From NCBI GenBank assembly GCA_945861415.1, contig CAMAUV010000005.1, positions 1 through 64,000 of the forward strand: a stretch of 64,000 bases of DNA, in the 5' to 3' direction. The position numbers and the translations under genes are program-made. Positions 1-9,557 of the stretch are shown one piece after another (position 1 is the stretch's first letter; each line of letters starts with the position of its first letter). Origin of the DNA: Akkermansia muciniphila. Lineage in GTDB: Bacteria > Verrucomicrobiota > Verrucomicrobiia > Verrucomicrobiales > V1-33. The notes beneath the pieces are model-generated. The model ran no database searches, was not told the origin of the DNA, and saw nothing but the letters and a program-made list of their open reading frames with translations.

Positions 1-369
1 CGGCGTCGCCGGATCATCCTCACTTTCGTGAGCGCGTTCGTCGTCAGTGGCGACGAAGTCCAAATCACATACCTCCTTCCAGAGCCTTCCGGCTCTAAAG
101 AAACCCCCGCACCCCAACAAATGAGCACCCCAACAAATCAGCCGCAAACCGAAGGCGGACCGGTTTACGTCCGCCTGCCCAAACCGGGTGAGAAGTGCCC
201 CATCACCGGCCTGAGCCGGGCGAAGCTGAACGAGCTGATTCTCCCGAACGAGCGGAACAATTTCAATCCACCAGTGGCCAGCAAGAGTCTCCGGCAGAAA
301 GGTGCGCAACGCGGCATCCGGCTTGTTTTGTTGGAAAGCCTTATGGCCTACTTGTCAGGATCAGTTTGA
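1..369 (+). CDS. C-terminal part of a putative serine recombinase ending in an excisionase-like domain (5' end outside window)
   Basis: The frame is open from base 1 to the TGA at 369, so the start lies upstream of the window. The first 35 or so residues, with the run VQITYLLPEP, resemble the end of large serine recombinases, where a short basic helix is followed by a strand of this type. The last 80 residues begin at an internal ATG at 121 and carry the run CPITGLSRAKLNELI, which looks like the recognition part of a small winged-helix or excisionase-like DNA-binding protein. There is no stop between the two parts, so they are either one polypeptide or the second is made separately from the ATG at 121. 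A 6-bp hairpin (81-96) lies in the linker. The gene converges on tRNA-Ser. The recombinase reading rests on a short stretch and is tentative. Confidence 0.5.
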   Translation, partial: RRRRIILTFVSAFVVSGDEVQITYLLPEPSGSKETPAPQQMSTPTNQPQTEGGPVYVRLPKPGEKCPITGLSRAKLNELILPNERNNFNPPVASKSLRQKGAQRGIRLVLLESLMAYLSGSV

Positions 370-445
370 AAAACTGTTGCCGGTTTGTGTTGCCAGTTGA
401 CTCGAATTCGGCTTACTTCCACCGTAACCCCTTGTGGCTTAGGGG

Positions 446-535
446 TGGCGGAGAGAGAGGGATTCGAACCCTCGGTAGGAATTACCCTACGCATCTTTAG
501 CAAAGATGTGCTTTCGACCACTCAGCCATCTCTCC
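446..535 (-). tRNA. tRNA-Ser (anticodon GCU)
   Basis: On the minus strand the acceptor stem GGAGAGA (529-535) pairs with TCTCTCC (450-456). A G discriminator at 449 and an encoded CCA (446-448) follow. The anticodon loop reads TTGCTAA, so the anticodon is GCU, which reads AGC/AGU serine codons. The long variable arm, with a GTAGG/CCTAC stem, is the class II feature of tRNA-Ser. The T-loop GTTCGAATC is canonical. It converges on the recombinase-like reading frame, and tRNA genes are common integration sites, but I found no duplicated tRNA end in the window. Confidence 0.97.
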
Positions 536-677
536 GGGTCTTGCTAATTACAGTGACCAAATGACGCCATTTTCGGCGCACGTCTTCCTTTAAGCAGACA
601 CTCTTAGCGCCGTCAAGTTGGCAGACGCGAGGCGGCAAAATTTCTGGGAAACCTCCATCCCCGATTTTCCGGGAATA

Positions 678-1505
678 CTACCCCTCACCGGGAGGGGGCG
701 GCGGTAGAAACGCCTCGTCCGCACTGGGAGGCGGGGGAGGCGCGCTCAATTCCTCCGCGGCAGGAGGTGGCGTGTCGGCGCCCAGATCCGGGGCGGGCGT
801 CTCTCCTTTAGTCGAGGCAATTTCCACCAACGAATTGCTGGGCGGGTGATTGTGCAAGTTCTGGCAGTGGTCGGACACACGTCCGCTGCTGAGGAGCACG
901 GGAACGTTTGGCTTTGCCGGCGCGGCGGGTTCTGCTGCCGGGGCAACTGGGGCATTGGCCTGATCCTCTCCGGAAGGCACTGGCGACGGCACAGGCTCAA
1001 TCGCCCCCTCTTTTATAGAGCCAAGAGTGTGCGAGGCAGGATCGGAACTCAGTGCCGTCTACGGAGCGGAGGCAGGTTCGAGCTCGATCATCGCTTCGGC
1101 CGGGGCACGGCGGGTCGTAGCTTTAAGTCTCATCGAACCGAAATCGGGCTTCGGAATGTCAATCCGAACGTAACCTTCGGCGGTCATGCCGGTCATGCTG
1201 GCACCGCCAATGACAACGCCGCTGTCGGCTACGGCGGGCAAGGTGGCTGCGTCCTCGAGAAGGTCCGGAAGCCCCGTCAGATCGCTATCCGCCGGCACGC
1301 TGGAGGTCGCGGAAGCGTAGGGGTCATAATTTTCTGTCGCGGGGCCGGTGGAGGCCCTCCCGTATTCCAGACTTTCCGGGACGTCGGTCTCGATTTCTAT
1401 CTGGCTGGAGTATTGACCGCCGCCCGAAAGCTTGCAGGAACTAAGCCCGGCGCTGCTCGCGGAGAGGATCAGGAAGATAAAAACTTTAGATCGCCAAGAT
1501 TTCAT
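678..1505 (-). pseudogene. Lipoprotein with proline-rich tail, split by an in-frame TAG at 1059-1061
   Basis: Translation from the ATG at 1505 gives a lipoprotein signal peptide with the lipobox LSSC near residue 24, then about 124 residues rich in acidic residues, Ser and Pro, ending at TAG (1059-1061). The same frame continues without further stops to 678. It reads on from TALSSDPAS through a Pro/Ala-rich segment to a tail with PPPPP runs. The upstream part alone would be a 148-residue lipoprotein. The downstream part could only be made by readthrough or from a GTG near 992. Because both halves share one frame and a similar low-complexity composition, I read this as one gene interrupted by a nonsense codon or a base-call error. 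The function is unknown; export to a membrane is inferred from the lipobox. Confidence 0.55.
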
Positions 1506-2006
1506 GGAATTAGAATAGAGGTTATTGAATTCCGCAGCAATCATAATTTTTATAAAATATTCGGGCCGAAATGGACTCCAGCGCAATTTTGGATCAGGAA
1601 GGTGCCTTGAAATTGCCCCGCCCGGATTTTGCGCCTACTCCGGACAAAGTGGGAGGTGCGGGCGGATGCCGCGCCGCCGGGGGAGGCCAACGAGATCACG
1701 GGCGAGAGGGACGAGCAAAACGCAGGAGCGGAGCGTCGTTTGATGGATGCGCTGCTACGGACGCCGGTGTTTGGGCGTGGGGCCACCATGCCCGATGCCT
1801 GACCGGCGGGAGCCTCACGTGCGACCATTCCCGTGGGCGGCGCCATCGGGGTGGTGAATGCCACCATTTTCCCGGCCTGCGGTGCAGACACTTGCTGCAG
1901 TATGTCGGCCACCCTTTACCGAGGCGACCTGCCAGTGGCCGCGTGACGATGACGCCAAATTCACGGTGAAACCGGAGGCGATTGCCTGATGGCTCCGTTC
2001 GGCGCC
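1506..2006. other. 501 bp without a confident gene; possible decayed coding sequence
   Basis: No open frame here has a recognisable product. One plus-strand frame from 1644 reads protein-like (WEVRADAAPPGEANEI and onward) to a TGA at 1800-1802. It then continues in the same frame through a plausible stretch to another TGA near 1945, as an eroded gene would. A minus-strand frame (1550-1912) is also open but reads like the complement of that sequence. I assign no function. Confidence 0.3.
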
Positions 2007-2495
2007 CTAATAATCCATATCGCGGAAGCGTGCACGGCTTTCCAGCGCCTGGCGCAGCATCTTCTCGGCATCGTTGCGCAGGCGGCGGCAGAGTTGGCGA
2101 CCAAGCCACTGGAGGATTTGCACGACATGCACCGGATCACTTTGCATGAGCGCCTGAAATTGATCGGCATCAATGATCCATGCGGTGGCCTTCTCTGTGA
2201 CCTTCACGTCTGCACTGGCCTTTTGCGGATCGAGCAGATTCATCTCCCCGATTGTCTCACCGGCTTTGATATCGGCGAGATGGACGTAGTCCCCGTTAGC
2301 GTGGCAGTGCACGGCGGCGCGCCCGCTGAGCAGGACGGTGAGGGTGCGGTGAGGATGCCCCTGCAGTGCGAGCCCGGTGCCAACCGCTAGCGTTTCGAAA
2401 CGCCCGGCCGCGGCGAGCACTTTGCGCACTGATTCATCCAGTTCGGAGAGTAGTCCAATGGCGGGCAATTCGTGGGGGAGGCTTTCAGAGTCCAT
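2007..2495 (-). CDS. Cyclic nucleotide-binding domain protein without a DNA-binding domain
   Basis: The 162-residue product is essentially one Crp-type cNMP-binding fold. The middle, around residues 45-110, has the family pattern: a beta-roll with LLSGRAAVHC, then KAGETIGEMNLLD, corresponding to the phosphate-binding cassette, then a long C-terminal helix. The helix-turn-helix of Crp/Fnr regulators is absent, so this is more likely a sensory module or partner protein than a transcription factor. The cassette lacks the usual Arg-Ala pair, so binding of a real cyclic nucleotide is uncertain. It ends with TAG and is not clearly in an operon; the sulfatase gene begins 3' of a short gap on the same strand's upstream side. 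Confidence 0.8.
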   Translation of the reverse strand: MDSESLPHELPAIGLLSELDESVRKVLAAAGRFETLAVGTGLALQGHPHRTLTVLLSGRAAVHCHANGDYVHLADIKAGETIGEMNLLDPQKASADVKVTEKATAWIIDADQFQALMQSDPVHVVQILQWLGRQLCRRLRNDAEKMLRQALESRARFRDMDY

Positions 2496-2548
2496 GTTAA
2501 TTTGGTAGGTTAAGCTTAAATCGGGCTGTAAGGGGAAAAATCAAGGCA

Positions 2549-4141
2549 TCAGGGAGCTTGATTCGCCGGCACGGGGGCGGGCTCGATATCGGCGGGGTTG
2601 ATCCATCCAGTGGCTGGCCGCCGTCCGCTCTGCTGTTTTTCGTAAAAGCCCCGGTTTACGGCGTGGGCATGAAGGTAGCGGTCAAATTGATCTCCCTCGC
2701 CGCGGCTGCGCGGGTCTCCCTGATCTTTGAGTTCCTTGCGCAGACGGTCCTGCAGGGCTGCAATCTCCGGGGGAGTGAAGGAAAGCAGAGCCAAATTTGT
2801 TAGGCAGTCGGGATCGGTTTTCAGATTATAGAATTCTCTGGCCGGTCGCATGCCAAAGCAGAACGCCCAAAACTTGTCCGTGGCGTCCTCGCGCCGGGAT
2901 TCGAGGAGCAGCGTCTTCGTTGCCCCGCCGTCGCAGTCGAGATAGCCCGTTTCTGGATTCCCCGCAGGCCAGCGGGAGGGCTCAAGGTTCTCCATATAGA
3001 GCCAGTCCTGCGTCGCGATGGCGCGCACGGGATAACCTGCATCATTAGGCCGGCCGATGTCGTTACGCTCGCGTCCGAGCAGAACACGGTCGCGCTGCGG
3101 ATCCTTTTCGCCTGCGAAGATATTAGCTAGGCTGGTGCCTTGCGCAGGGGCCATGCCAGTTTGTTTCCATGGGATGCCCGCAACTTCCATGAGCGTGGGT
3201 GCGAGGTCGATGAAACTGACGAACTCTTCCACTTTGCGGCCCGCATTTTTGATGCCGCCGGGCCAGCGCACTGCTAGCGGAACGTGGCAGGAGAATTCAT
3301 AGACGTTTCCTTTATGCCGGGGGAAGGGCATGCTGTGATCACTAGTGATGACGATGATCGTGTTGTCGAGCTGTCCGCGCTTCTCCAATTCCGCGAGCAT
3401 GCGGCCGAGGTGGCGGTCAAAGTGCTCCACTTCCAACGCATAATCGAGCATGTCGCTGCGCACCGTTTCATTGTCCGGCCAGTAAGCTGGCACACGATTA
3501 ATGTCGCTGATGGACTTGCCGCCCTTTTTGATGCCGCTGCCCTTTTCGTATCCTCGATGAGGCTCGATACAGCCGTACCAAAAGCACCACGATTTGTCTG
3601 CCGGTGCGGTATCTAGGAAAGCACTGAAGTTTCCAGCGTAGTCACAGCTGCCGATCCCGCTGGTGTCCGGCTCTAGCCGGAGAGCATTCCACGGCTTGCC
3701 GGTCATGAGGCGCTGCTTCCCGGCGCCGTCCAGCGCTACGCCGGGGCCCCAACCCTTGGTGGTGTGGCCGGTGTGCCAGCCTTTTTCCGTCAGCACTTCG
3801 CACCATGTCTTAAATTCCGGCGGAAAGTAGCAGATGTGATTGGCGGCCTCTTTGAGCTGCCATGGATTTCGTCCGGTGAGAATGCAGGCCCGCGACGGCG
3901 CGCACTTTGCATTTGGCGTGTAGGCGCGTTGAAAGAGCAGCCCCTCCCGCGCTACCCGGTCAAAGGCGGGCGTCTTCACCCAGCGGGCACCATACGCCCC
4001 GGCGTGCAGTCCCCAGTCATCCGCGATGGCCAAGAGAATGTTCGGCGGGCCGGCGGCCATGAGCTTGGCGGCAGCACAGAGGAGAAGCACAAATCGAAAA
4101 AGCATTCCAGCCTTTGCGCCGAAATTCTGCGCGGCAGGCAT
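2549..4141 (-). CDS. Secreted sulfatase (alkaline phosphatase superfamily)
   Basis: The 530-residue protein starts at the ATG at 4141 with an N-terminal hydrophobic export signal (about residues 13-30). [11 protein letters not shown] follows, the metal-binding strand of sulfatases. The signature [12 protein letters not shown] places Cys80 as the residue converted to formylglycine by a maturase. [20 protein letters not shown] and ITSDH further along fit the type I sulfatase/sulfamidase fold. It probably cleaves sulfate esters or N-sulfate groups from polysaccharides outside the cytoplasm; the substrate cannot be read from the sequence. Sulfatases are abundant in Planctomycetes and Verrucomicrobia. 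The gene is divergent from tilS with 60 bp between starts. Longer in-frame starts upstream would overlap tilS and are disfavoured by the signal peptide. Confidence 0.9.
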   Translation of the reverse strand: MPAAQNFGAKAGMLFRFVLLLCAAAKLMAAGPPNILLAIADDWGLHAGAYGARWVKTPAFDRVAREGLLFQRAYTPNAKCAPSRACILTGRNPWQLKEAANHICYFPPEFKTWCEVLTEKGWHTGHTTKGWGPGVALDGAGKQRLMTGKPWNALRLEPDTSGIGSCDYAGNFSAFLDTAPADKSWCFWYGCIEPHRGYEKGSGIKKGGKSISDINRVPAYWPDNETVRSDMLDYALEVEHFDRHLGRMLAELEKRGQLDNTIIVITSDHSMPFPRHKGNVYEFSCHVPLAVRWPGGIKNAGRKVEEFVSFIDLAPTLMEVAGIPWKQTGMAPAQGTSLANIFAGEKDPQRDRVLLGRERNDIGRPNDAGYPVRAIATQDWLYMENLEPSRWPAGNPETGYLDCDGGATKTLLLESRREDATDKFWAFCFGMRPAREFYNLKTDPDCLTNLALLSFTPPEIAALQDRLRKELKDQGDPRSRGEGDQFDRYLHAHAVNRGFYEKQQSGRRPATGWINPADIEPAPVPANQAP

Positions 4142-4201
4142 AAAATTGTTCCCCTTTTCGCGGAAGGTTTGCCGTGCATTCCGTGGAGAATCCATTGTTC
4201 C

Positions 4202-5158
4202 ATGACCATCGAAAACGCAGTGCGTGACTTTTCCGGCCGCATCTCTCCGGTGCGGGAGAAAAAGCTCGTCGCTGTTTCCGGTGGCCGGGATTCCGTGGCG
4301 CTGCTCCACGCGCTCCATGCCTCAGGCCACCACCGCCTCGTAGTGTGTCACCTCAATCACTGCCTGCGGGGCCGAGCCTCTGCGGGCGATGCTGCATTCG
4401 TCGAAAAGCTGGCCGCGCGTCTCGGGCTTCCGGTGGAGATCGGCAGTGCTCTCGTTAAGCGGGAAGCCGCCGCTGGCGGAGTCTCGCTCGAAACTGCCGG
4501 CCGCCAAGCTCGCCACCGCTTCCTCGCAGAATGCGCGGCCCGTCACCGCTGCCGCCGCGTGGTGCTTGCGCACCATGCCGATGATCAGGCGGAGACTATT
4601 CTCTTCAACCTCTTCCGTGGCTCCGCAGGACTGCGCGGCATGGACGGGCAAACCTTTCACCTAGTCACCGGCCACCGCAGTCCTCTCGAAATTCTCCGCC
4701 CGATGCTCCAGGTGACGAGGCAGGAAGTCGACCGTTACATGACCCTGCACCGTCTGCGCTTCCGGGAAGACGCCACGAACGCGGTCGCCGGTGCTTCCCG
4801 CAACAAGCTGCGTCTGGAACTTCTGCCCGCCATTTGCACCGCCATGGGTCGCGATGTGCGTCCGTTGCTGCTCCGCGCGCAGGAGATCGCCGCAGAGGAA
4901 GATCGCTACATGGAAAGCATGGCCCGGCCGCTTTCTGACGGTGACACCCTGAACGCCGCGGCGATTCGCAAACTACCAGTCGCGCTGCAGCGCAGGGTGC
5001 TGCATCACTGGATGCGTCACCGGCACACCCTCCCCGGTATAGGGTTTGATGAGGTGGAATCTGTGCGGGCCATGCTCGTGCCTGACGGCCCGCGCGCCGT
5101 GAACCTCTCCGGCAATCATTTCATCCGCCGGCGCAAGGGAGTGCTCTCCGCAGAATGA
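4202..5158 (+). CDS. tilS: tRNA(Ile)-lysidine synthase
   Basis: TilS uses ATP and lysine to modify C34 of the CAU-anticodon tRNA-Ile to lysidine, so that AUA is read as isoleucine. The 318-residue product has the PP-loop signature SGGRDS at residues 26-31, the segment [11 protein letters not shown], and [18 protein letters not shown], all diagnostic of the N-terminal domain. It is shorter than E. coli TilS and lacks the complete C-terminal tRNA-binding domains, a compact form seen in several phyla. The start at 4202 is chosen because the PP-loop then sits at the normal distance from the N-terminus; the frame is open further upstream only where it overlaps the divergent sulfatase. Confidence 0.93.
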   Translation: MTIENAVRDFSGRISPVREKKLVAVSGGRDSVALLHALHASGHHRLVVCHLNHCLRGRASAGDAAFVEKLAARLGLPVEIGSALVKREAAAGGVSLETAGRQARHRFLAECAARHRCRRVVLAHHADDQAETILFNLFRGSAGLRGMDGQTFHLVTGHRSPLEILRPMLQVTRQEVDRYMTLHRLRFREDATNAVAGASRNKLRLELLPAICTAMGRDVRPLLLRAQEIAAEEDRYMESMARPLSDGDTLNAAAIRKLPVALQRRVLHHWMRHRHTLPGIGFDEVESVRAMLVPDGPRAVNLSGNHFIRRRKGVLSAE

Positions 5159-5205
5159 ACCGTGCGTGATGTGGAAAAGAAATTGTTTTGTTAGTAGTGG
5201 CGGCG

Positions 5206-5457
5206 TTACCAATGCCCCTGCCCACTCACCTCCACAAACTGGATGGGTTTGTTCACCGTGATGTCTTGCCAATAGGTGCCGCCGAAGATGGCCACGATGT
5301 CGCCCGGTGCCGCGATATCGACCTTGGCTTGGATGGCCGTACCTGGAAGGACGGCGTGCGTCGCCGCGCGGACAGGCAGGGCGAATAGAAAGGCGAGTGG
5401 AAGTAGGAGCGCGGGTTTCACGCTTACCAAATTAGAGCCAAGGGCAGTATTAATCAA
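5206..5457 (-). pseudogene. 5' remnant of a secreted beta-helix (pectate lyase-like) protein
   Basis: The reading frame encodes a signal peptide (VKPALLLPLAFLFALPVRAA) followed by only about 50 residues before a stop. Those residues match the first coils of right-handed parallel beta-helix proteins: AIQAKVDIAAPGDIVAI, then GGTYWQDITVNKPI. Such proteins are normally several hundred residues long. Nothing downstream continues the fold in any frame before the FtsK-like gene ends at 5504 on the other side. I therefore read it as the 5' stump of a deleted gene. The true start may be the GTG at 5424. Confidence 0.55.
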
Positions 5458-5503
5458 GCCTTTAAATATGTCACCTATTGTTGCCGGTGCCCTGCGGGCA
5501 CGT

Positions 5504-8500
5504 TCACCCCCACCAGTCCCCCGGTGGCGCGGCGTAGGGGCGGAAGGTTTCGTCGGTGCCGGCTTGTTCGTTATAGTAGATAGCGCGGTGGAGGCCGAGG
5601 TTGCTGGCGCGGGGGGTGTCGATAAGCGTGCTGCTGTCGTTGGCGCTCATTTGGAAGACGACGCGCATTTCGAATTCGCTCATGGCCTTGCGGCTGAGGG
5701 TGCGCTGCACGTTGTTGAGGGTATCCGCAGAGAGGATGAGGTGGATGCCGGCGGCGGCGCCTTCGTTGATCAATTCGTTGAACTGGCTGCCGGTGTCGGC
5801 AGCATCGTCGCTGGAGGAGAAGCGGAAGTCGTCCTCTTGGCGCAGTTTCTTCAGACGCTGCATGCCGTGTATGAATATATAAATGGCGGGTGCGGATTCG
5901 ATGGGAGTCGCGCCGCTGGTGCGGGCCTTGAGTTCCTCTGAGAGGCGTGAGACCAGCGCCGGAAGTTCCTGCGGCTTCACTTCATGGAAGCCGTGTGGAA
6001 TGGCGGTGCCGAGAAGCGTGATGAAATCCGCATCGGCCGTGCCGGGTGCCGCACTATGGACGAAGTGAAACTCTGCGCTACCTGCCGGATACTGGGCGGT
6101 GAGGGCGCGGACGCCGATGGCGAACATGGCGAGGGCCGCTTCGTCGCGCTGGCCTACGATGAGCAGATGGTTGCCGCTCTGCCGGTAGAAGGTGGCCTCC
6201 GTGGGGCCTTTGATACTGTTTGGCGCGCCCAGCCACATGCGTCCGGCGGCGGGCATTTTCTCAGGCTTGGAAGCGAGGGTGTCGGTGAGCAGTTCGTTGT
6301 CGGAGATGTCTGCGGGCGCGTTGCCTTCAAAGACGACTGGCGAGGAGTAGCGGCGACCACTTTCTCTAGCGCGCTGCAGCACCTTCTCCAGACAGCGGTC
6401 TCGTTCATCGTCGCCCAGCCACACCACCTGGAAGGGGCTGTTGCCCTCCACGGCTCCGGCCGCGTCGTTGTAGATGCCTTCGCCGGGTCGACTGAGCAGT
6501 CGGGGGGCGGCGTTGCCGTCGTCCATGATGAGAAAGGCGTCCGCTTCATTGCACTGGAGGGCGACGCGGATGGCCATCTGGCCGAGGGTGGCGCGGGCAA
6601 GGGAGTAGGCGCCGCCGAGAGTCTGCGAGCCGAGGATGACGTGGATGCCGAACGCCCGGCCCTGACGCACGACGCGGTCAAGGAGGAGGGAGGCCGTCTG
6701 CGCGATGCTGTCGTCATCCACGAAGAACTCCTGGAACTCATCGATCATGAGCAGGCAGCGCGGCATGGGTTCTGTGGCGCCGGTTTTCTTATAACCGGCC
6801 ACATCCTGTGCGCCGAGCTTGCGGAAAATATCGCCGCGCCGTTTCAGCTCCTCGTCCACGCGCTGGAGTACACTCAGAGCGAATTCGCGGTCGCTCTCGA
6901 TGGCCACCACTTTGGCGTGCGGAAGCTTGTGAGTGGCGTAGCACTTGAACTCCACACCCTTCTTAAAGTCGATGAGGTAAAACTCGACCTGGTCCGGACT
7001 GCTCCAGAGGGCGAGGTTGGTGATCATCACATGGAAGAGCGTGGACTTACCGGAGCCTGTCTTGCCGGCGATGAGTGCGTGCTGGCGGGTGCCCTTGCCG
7101 ATGGCCAGCATCTGGTTCTTGGTCGCGCCGGTGCGGCCTACCGGCACGCGGAGTTCGTTGGTCGTCTCGCTTTGCCAGAACTCGGCCTCGCCGGGCGCGA
7201 TCTGCGAGAAGGGGACCTGCACGCGGCTGCTGTCCACGCTGGCCTTTCCAATCTTGTGCACCAAGTCCATCTTCAGCGCGGAATCCGGCGGGGCATCCAT
7301 GAGCAGTCGCACGCCGTCGCCCGACGGACCTGCGGCCAGCCGGAAGCCTTCCTGGCCGCGGGTGATCCGCACGCAATTGGCCTGCAGTCCCTCTGCCGTG
7401 AGAGTGTCCGGACGCGGCAGTCGCTGGTCCCAGTGGAGCAGTAAAAAGACGCCGCAACGCGCACCGCTGGCGGCGATGCTTTGCAGTTTCTTCACGCCCA
7501 CCTCGCTGAAGCCGGAGGGGAAATCCGCCACTACAATGAAGTGATACTTCTCCGCCACACTGCCCGCCTGTTCATTGTATTCCGCGATGTTTTCGAAGTC
7601 GTTGCGCAGATACATCTGGATGACTTTTTCGATGTGCTCGGTGGCCTCCGTGAGCCGGTCTTCGATTTGATCGCGCTGAGTCCAGATACGTTTGTTGATC
7701 ACGAGGTCTTCGTAATCTGCGAGATGCATGAGACCGGCGAATCCGGCGCCGAGTCCCACGGGATCGAGAATGGTGAACGCGATGCGCCCCGGAGGAGTGG
7801 TGGCCAGCAGGCGCAGCACGATATGGTTGAAGGCATCCGTGGCTCCCGCGGCCGCAGGTTCATTGGTCTCAAAGAGGAGAGAGCCCTCCCGGGGAAATGT
7901 GAGCGCGAGCGGCAGGCGAAACTTTTCCGGGCAGGGCAGGGCGAGGCGAGGATCCTTCGGCAGGGCCGGCGCATGCCGGGCCATGTCCACTTCCAGCGAG
8001 GCAAAGGCGGCTACCGGGTCGAGCTCCGTGGAGGCCTTCCACTGCTGCACCAGCTTTTCATCCCACGGGCGGCTGAGCCTTGAGGCGGCGGACGAAACGG
8101 TCTGCAATTCCTCCCAGAGGACAGCGGATTCCGCCCGCCACTTTTCCGCCAGCGCGGACCAGCGTTGCGCGGACTCCTCATCCAGCTTGGCGATCTCGGC
8201 TGCGTGGGCCGCATGGAATTGCTCAGCCCTTAGTGCTGCTGCGGCTTCATGTTGTGCGGCGATGACCGTGCGGGCCTGCTCGAAGTGGTCGCGCCTCCGG
8301 GCGCTGGAACGCCCGAGGAGCGCGCTGCACCGGTTGATCTGGGCGGCCAGTTTTTTTTCCGCCTCTTGTCCGGCACGGCCGCCGACGCTGTTTACCTCCT
8401 GCCAGCGCACCTTGATGTCGGCGGAAATGGCGGCAAATTGTTCATCGGCGTGCTGCACTGCTTCTGCATGCTGCTGCACCGCCAGCTTGCCCATGGCCGT

Positions 8501-9193
8501 GTGCATGCCCTTTGCGGCCGCGATGCTCTCCGCGAGTTCTGCGGCTCCTAGTTTGGGTTTGCCAAAGCTGGGCAGGAAACGCGAGGCGCCGGTTTCCCGG
8601 TAGGCTTCGAGACGCTGACCGGCGGTGGAGATCGCTGCCTCCAGGGCCTCCATGCTTACGCTGGCAGGCACGCCCGCCTCCTTGAGTCCGGAGCGCGCAG
8701 AGGACATCAGCAGCTGCTTCGCCGCCGACGTGGCCACAGTTTCCAGTCTGGAGCCAGCAGTGCTGAGTTTGGCCTGCGTGTCTGTGAGCGATGCGGCGGC
8801 GGACTCTTTTGCTGCAGCGGTTTCTCTGTCGAGCTGCTGCCGCTCGCGCTGGAGCGCGCCTAGCCAGCGGTTCCGCTCCGCTTCAATAAGTTTGGGAATC
8901 TCTCTCCGTCGTGCTTTCGTGGCTTTGTCGAAGCGCGTCCTGCGCTCCTCGATCTTCGCTTCATCCACGGCCCAGAGGCTTTTGTAGTGATTGTCGGCTT
9001 CGCCCACTACGCGCTGTATGCGGGCATCACTTTCCTTGAGCGCGTTCTTCAGCTGCAGGTCTATCTGAAACTTACGCTTCGCAAAGTCTTTGTTATACTC
9101 CTCCTCCTGCGCGGCAGTTGCAGCAGCAAGGTCGCGCAATCGGCGCAGCAGGTCCAGCGTGCGGCTTAGAAGTGGTGTGGCGTGGACAAGCAT
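5504..9193 (-). CDS. Large coiled-coil FtsK/SpoIIIE (EssC-like) ATPase
   Basis: The 1229-residue protein starts at the ATG at 9193. Residues 1 to about 400 are highly charged and Ala/Glu/Gln-rich, consistent with long coiled coils. From about 440 to 660 there is an ATPase-like domain without a Walker A motif. About 690-920 is a canonical FtsK/SpoIIIE domain with Walker A GKTGSGKST near residue 710 and Walker B CLLMIDEFQE near 812. About 990-1229 is a third, degenerate ATPase-like domain in which the P-loop position reads LLIVGQRDEAAL. Three tandem ATPase domains with the ends degenerate recall EssC/EccC of type VII secretion, but there are no membrane segments, no FHA domain and no WXG100 neighbour. 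It also lacks the membrane and gamma domains of FtsK. It probably pumps DNA or protein as a ring; the substrate is unknown. No operon partner is visible. Confidence 0.85.
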   Translation of the reverse strand: MLVHATPLLSRTLDLLRRLRDLAAATAAQEEEYNKDFAKRKFQIDLQLKNALKESDARIQRVVGEADNHYKSLWAVDEAKIEERRTRFDKATKARRREIPKLIEAERNRWLGALQRERQQLDRETAAAKESAAASLTDTQAKLSTAGSRLETVATSAAKQLLMSSARSGLKEAGVPASVSMEALEAAISTAGQRLEAYRETGASRFLPSFGKPKLGAAELAESIAAAKGMHTAMGKLAVQQHAEAVQHADEQFAAISADIKVRWQEVNSVGGRAGQEAEKKLAAQINRCSALLGRSSARRRDHFEQARTVIAAQHEAAAALRAEQFHAAHAAEIAKLDEESAQRWSALAEKWRAESAVLWEELQTVSSAASRLSRPWDEKLVQQWKASTELDPVAAFASLEVDMARHAPALPKDPRLALPCPEKFRLPLALTFPREGSLLFETNEPAAAGATDAFNHIVLRLLATTPPGRIAFTILDPVGLGAGFAGLMHLADYEDLVINKRIWTQRDQIEDRLTEATEHIEKVIQMYLRNDFENIAEYNEQAGSVAEKYHFIVVADFPSGFSEVGVKKLQSIAASGARCGVFLLLHWDQRLPRPDTLTAEGLQANCVRITRGQEGFRLAAGPSGDGVRLLMDAPPDSALKMDLVHKIGKASVDSSRVQVPFSQIAPGEAEFWQSETTNELRVPVGRTGATKNQMLAIGKGTRQHALIAGKTGSGKSTLFHVMITNLALWSSPDQVEFYLIDFKKGVEFKCYATHKLPHAKVVAIESDREFALSVLQRVDEELKRRGDIFRKLGAQDVAGYKKTGATEPMPRCLLMIDEFQEFFVDDDSIAQTASLLLDRVVRQGRAFGIHVILGSQTLGGAYSLARATLGQMAIRVALQCNEADAFLIMDDGNAAPRLLSRPGEGIYNDAAGAVEGNSPFQVVWLGDDERDRCLEKVLQRARESGRRYSSPVVFEGNAPADISDNELLTDTLASKPEKMPAAGRMWLGAPNSIKGPTEATFYRQSGNHLLIVGQRDEAALAMFAIGVRALTAQYPAGSAEFHFVHSAAPGTADADFITLLGTAIPHGFHEVKPQELPALVSRLSEELKARTSGATPIESAPAIYIFIHGMQRLKKLRQEDDFRFSSSDDAADTGSQFNELINEGAAAGIHLILSADTLNNVQRTLSRKAMSEFEMRVVFQMSANDSSTLIDTPRASNLGLHRAIYYNEQAGTDETFRPYAAPPGDWWG

Positions 9194-9557
9194 GATTGCA
9201 GTGTGGATGGGCAACAGGATTAAGCCCCTTCCGTGGTTTAGCGCTCCGTGCTCCCCCCGCAAGCCGGTTCACTCCCTTCGTCCGGCTGCCTCCGCTTCCC
9301 CGGGCCGCCGGCATCAGATAGAGGGATTTTTTCCGGTGCTGATGATGTCTCCACCCAGCGCGGCATGGCCACCGTCACTTCCGCAAGGAATGCGGTGTAT
9401 TCTTCTGGATATCGCGATCCGGGATGGTAATAAAAAGAGCCCCTAGCCGGATTCCTGACCCGACCATCCGGGGCCTCTCTAACCCGATTGAATGCCTCCG
9501 AATGGCATCTTTTCGCGTGGAGGCATGCGCTGTGCTGATAATCGAGATAAGTTCCCT
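9194..9557. other. 364 bp intergenic region between the FtsK-like gene and pckG
   Basis: This region holds the divergent promoters of the two flanking genes, but I see no clear -35/-10 pair. An imperfect GC-rich inverted repeat (about 9446-9479, GAGCCCC...GGGGCCTC) lies upstream of pckG. No protein-like frame is present. Confidence 0.4.

Noticed and set aside
5984-7444. 486-codon plus-strand open frame opposite the FtsK-like gene
   Set aside because: It is antisense to the Walker-motif region of a clear coding sequence.
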